A stretch of DNA of 5,329 nucleotides from Holophaga sp. (GTDB lineage: Bacteria; Acidobacteriota; Holophagae; Holophagales; Holophagaceae): contig JAUYES010000272.1 in assembly GCA_030691225.1 (NCBI GenBank), positions 1-5,329 of the forward strand, read 5' to 3'. The position numbers and the translations under genes were made by a program. Under the pieces are notes generated by a model. The model was not told the origin of the DNA, searched no databases, and saw nothing but the letters and a program-made list of their open reading frames with translations. This document shows positions 5,218 through 5,329 of the stretch, piece by piece (the stretch's first letter is position 1; each line of letters starts with the position of its first letter).

Positions 5218-5246
5218 AAAAGAGCCCCCCGTTGGGGGCTCTTTTG
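5218..5246. terminator. Bidirectional intrinsic terminator B
   Basis: AAAAGAGCCCCC (5218-5229) and GGGGGCTCTTTT (5234-5245) form a perfect 12-bp stem with a CGTT loop. T-rich tails occur on both strands (TTTTGTTCT on plus, TTTTGATC on minus). It would end tRNA-His transcription from the right and stop hsp20 or T-arm-module transcripts from the left. Confidence 0.85.
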
Positions 5247-5249
5247 TTC

Positions 5250-5327
5250 TGGGGCGGCTGACGGGACTCGAACCCGCGACACCTGGAATCACAATCCAGT
5301 GCTCTAACCAACTGAACTACCGCCGCC
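5250..5327 (-). tRNA. tRNA-His (anticodon GTG), CCA encoded
   Basis: On the minus strand a complete cloverleaf of 78 nt runs from 5327 to 5250. The anticodon stem CTGGA/TCCAG encloses TTGTGAT, with GTG at 5292-5290. The D-arm reads GTTC/GAGC with an AGTTGG loop, and the T-arm is GCGGG/CCCGT around TTCGAGT. The extra 5' G at position -1 (5327) opposite C73 (5253) is the identity mark for histidyl-tRNA synthetase. CCA is encoded at 5252-5250. Acceptor pairs 1-5 and 7 are Watson-Crick, but position 6-67 is a G-A mismatch (5321/5259). Terminator B lies 4 nt beyond the CCA. The promoter lies beyond the right edge. Confidence 0.95.
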
Positions 5328-5329
5328 GT

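Larger units (their letters stand above)
5081..5240 (+). repeat. Two near-identical terminator-containing units
   Basis: Copy 1 (about 5081-5113) and copy 2 (about 5206-5240) share GCGTC, then GATCAAAA, an AGCCCCC stem, GTT in the loop and GGGGGCT, differing by a few substitutions and a short insertion. The shared bases go beyond the stem itself, so they look like a local duplication bracketing the T-arm module and hairpin C, not merely two similar terminators. Confidence 0.5.

Noticed and set aside
5058..5292. Minus-strand open frames of 67-74 residues over the right-hand RNA region
   Set aside because: They run through terminators, the T-arm module and tRNA-His. Peptides such as RDSNPR and AGTRTRE are typical translations of tRNA T-arms, so these are not genes.

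Overview
This is a GC-rich bacterial chromosomal window with compact, mixed-strand gene order, good Shine-Dalgarno (SD) sites and a tRNA gene that encodes its own CCA end. No gene fixes the taxon. The Hsp20 style, the zinc-ribbon and Cys-rich secreted proteins and the tRNA-His would suit a Gram-negative environmental bacterium, possibly Acidobacteriota/Holophagae or Myxococcota/Deltaproteobacteria. That placement is a low-confidence inference. I see no phage, transposase, CRISPR or recognisable defence genes.

Left part (1-1611): the 3' end of an unrecognised, probably helical protein enters from the left edge. Next comes a divergent pair: a small cytoplasmic zinc-ribbon protein (minus) and a secreted seven-cysteine protein of unknown function (plus), sharing a 118-nt intergenic region. 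The secreted gene converges on the next minus-strand pair, and two perfect hairpins sit at that junction, each spanning one of the two stop codons.

Middle (1612-4305): a minus-strand two-gene unit encodes an acyltransferase-3 (OafA-type) membrane enzyme and, translationally coupled by an ATGA overlap, a small three-helix membrane protein. Divergent from it is an AI-2E/PerM-family transporter-like membrane protein. Both divergent genes appear to use non-ATG starts (GTG and TTG), each behind a strong SD site. This shortens the longest reading frames and leaves a 187-nt shared intergenic region.

Right part (4306-5329): a 257-nt gap carries a strong sigma70-like promoter overlapped by a heat-shock (sigma32)-like one, then a short leader able to pair with its own SD, then a small heat-shock protein gene. 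The last 300 bases are dense in RNA structure: a hairpin just after hsp20, two intrinsic terminators of near-identical sequence, a third terminator-like hairpin, an isolated tRNA T-arm-like sequence preceded by a long hairpin, and a minus-strand tRNA-His at the right edge. The isolated T-arm module between the terminators is the least explained structure here. It could be a decayed tRNA or a small structured RNA.

The genes do not form one pathway. The clear functional links are acyltransferase with its small membrane partner, and hsp20 with its heat-responsive-looking control region.
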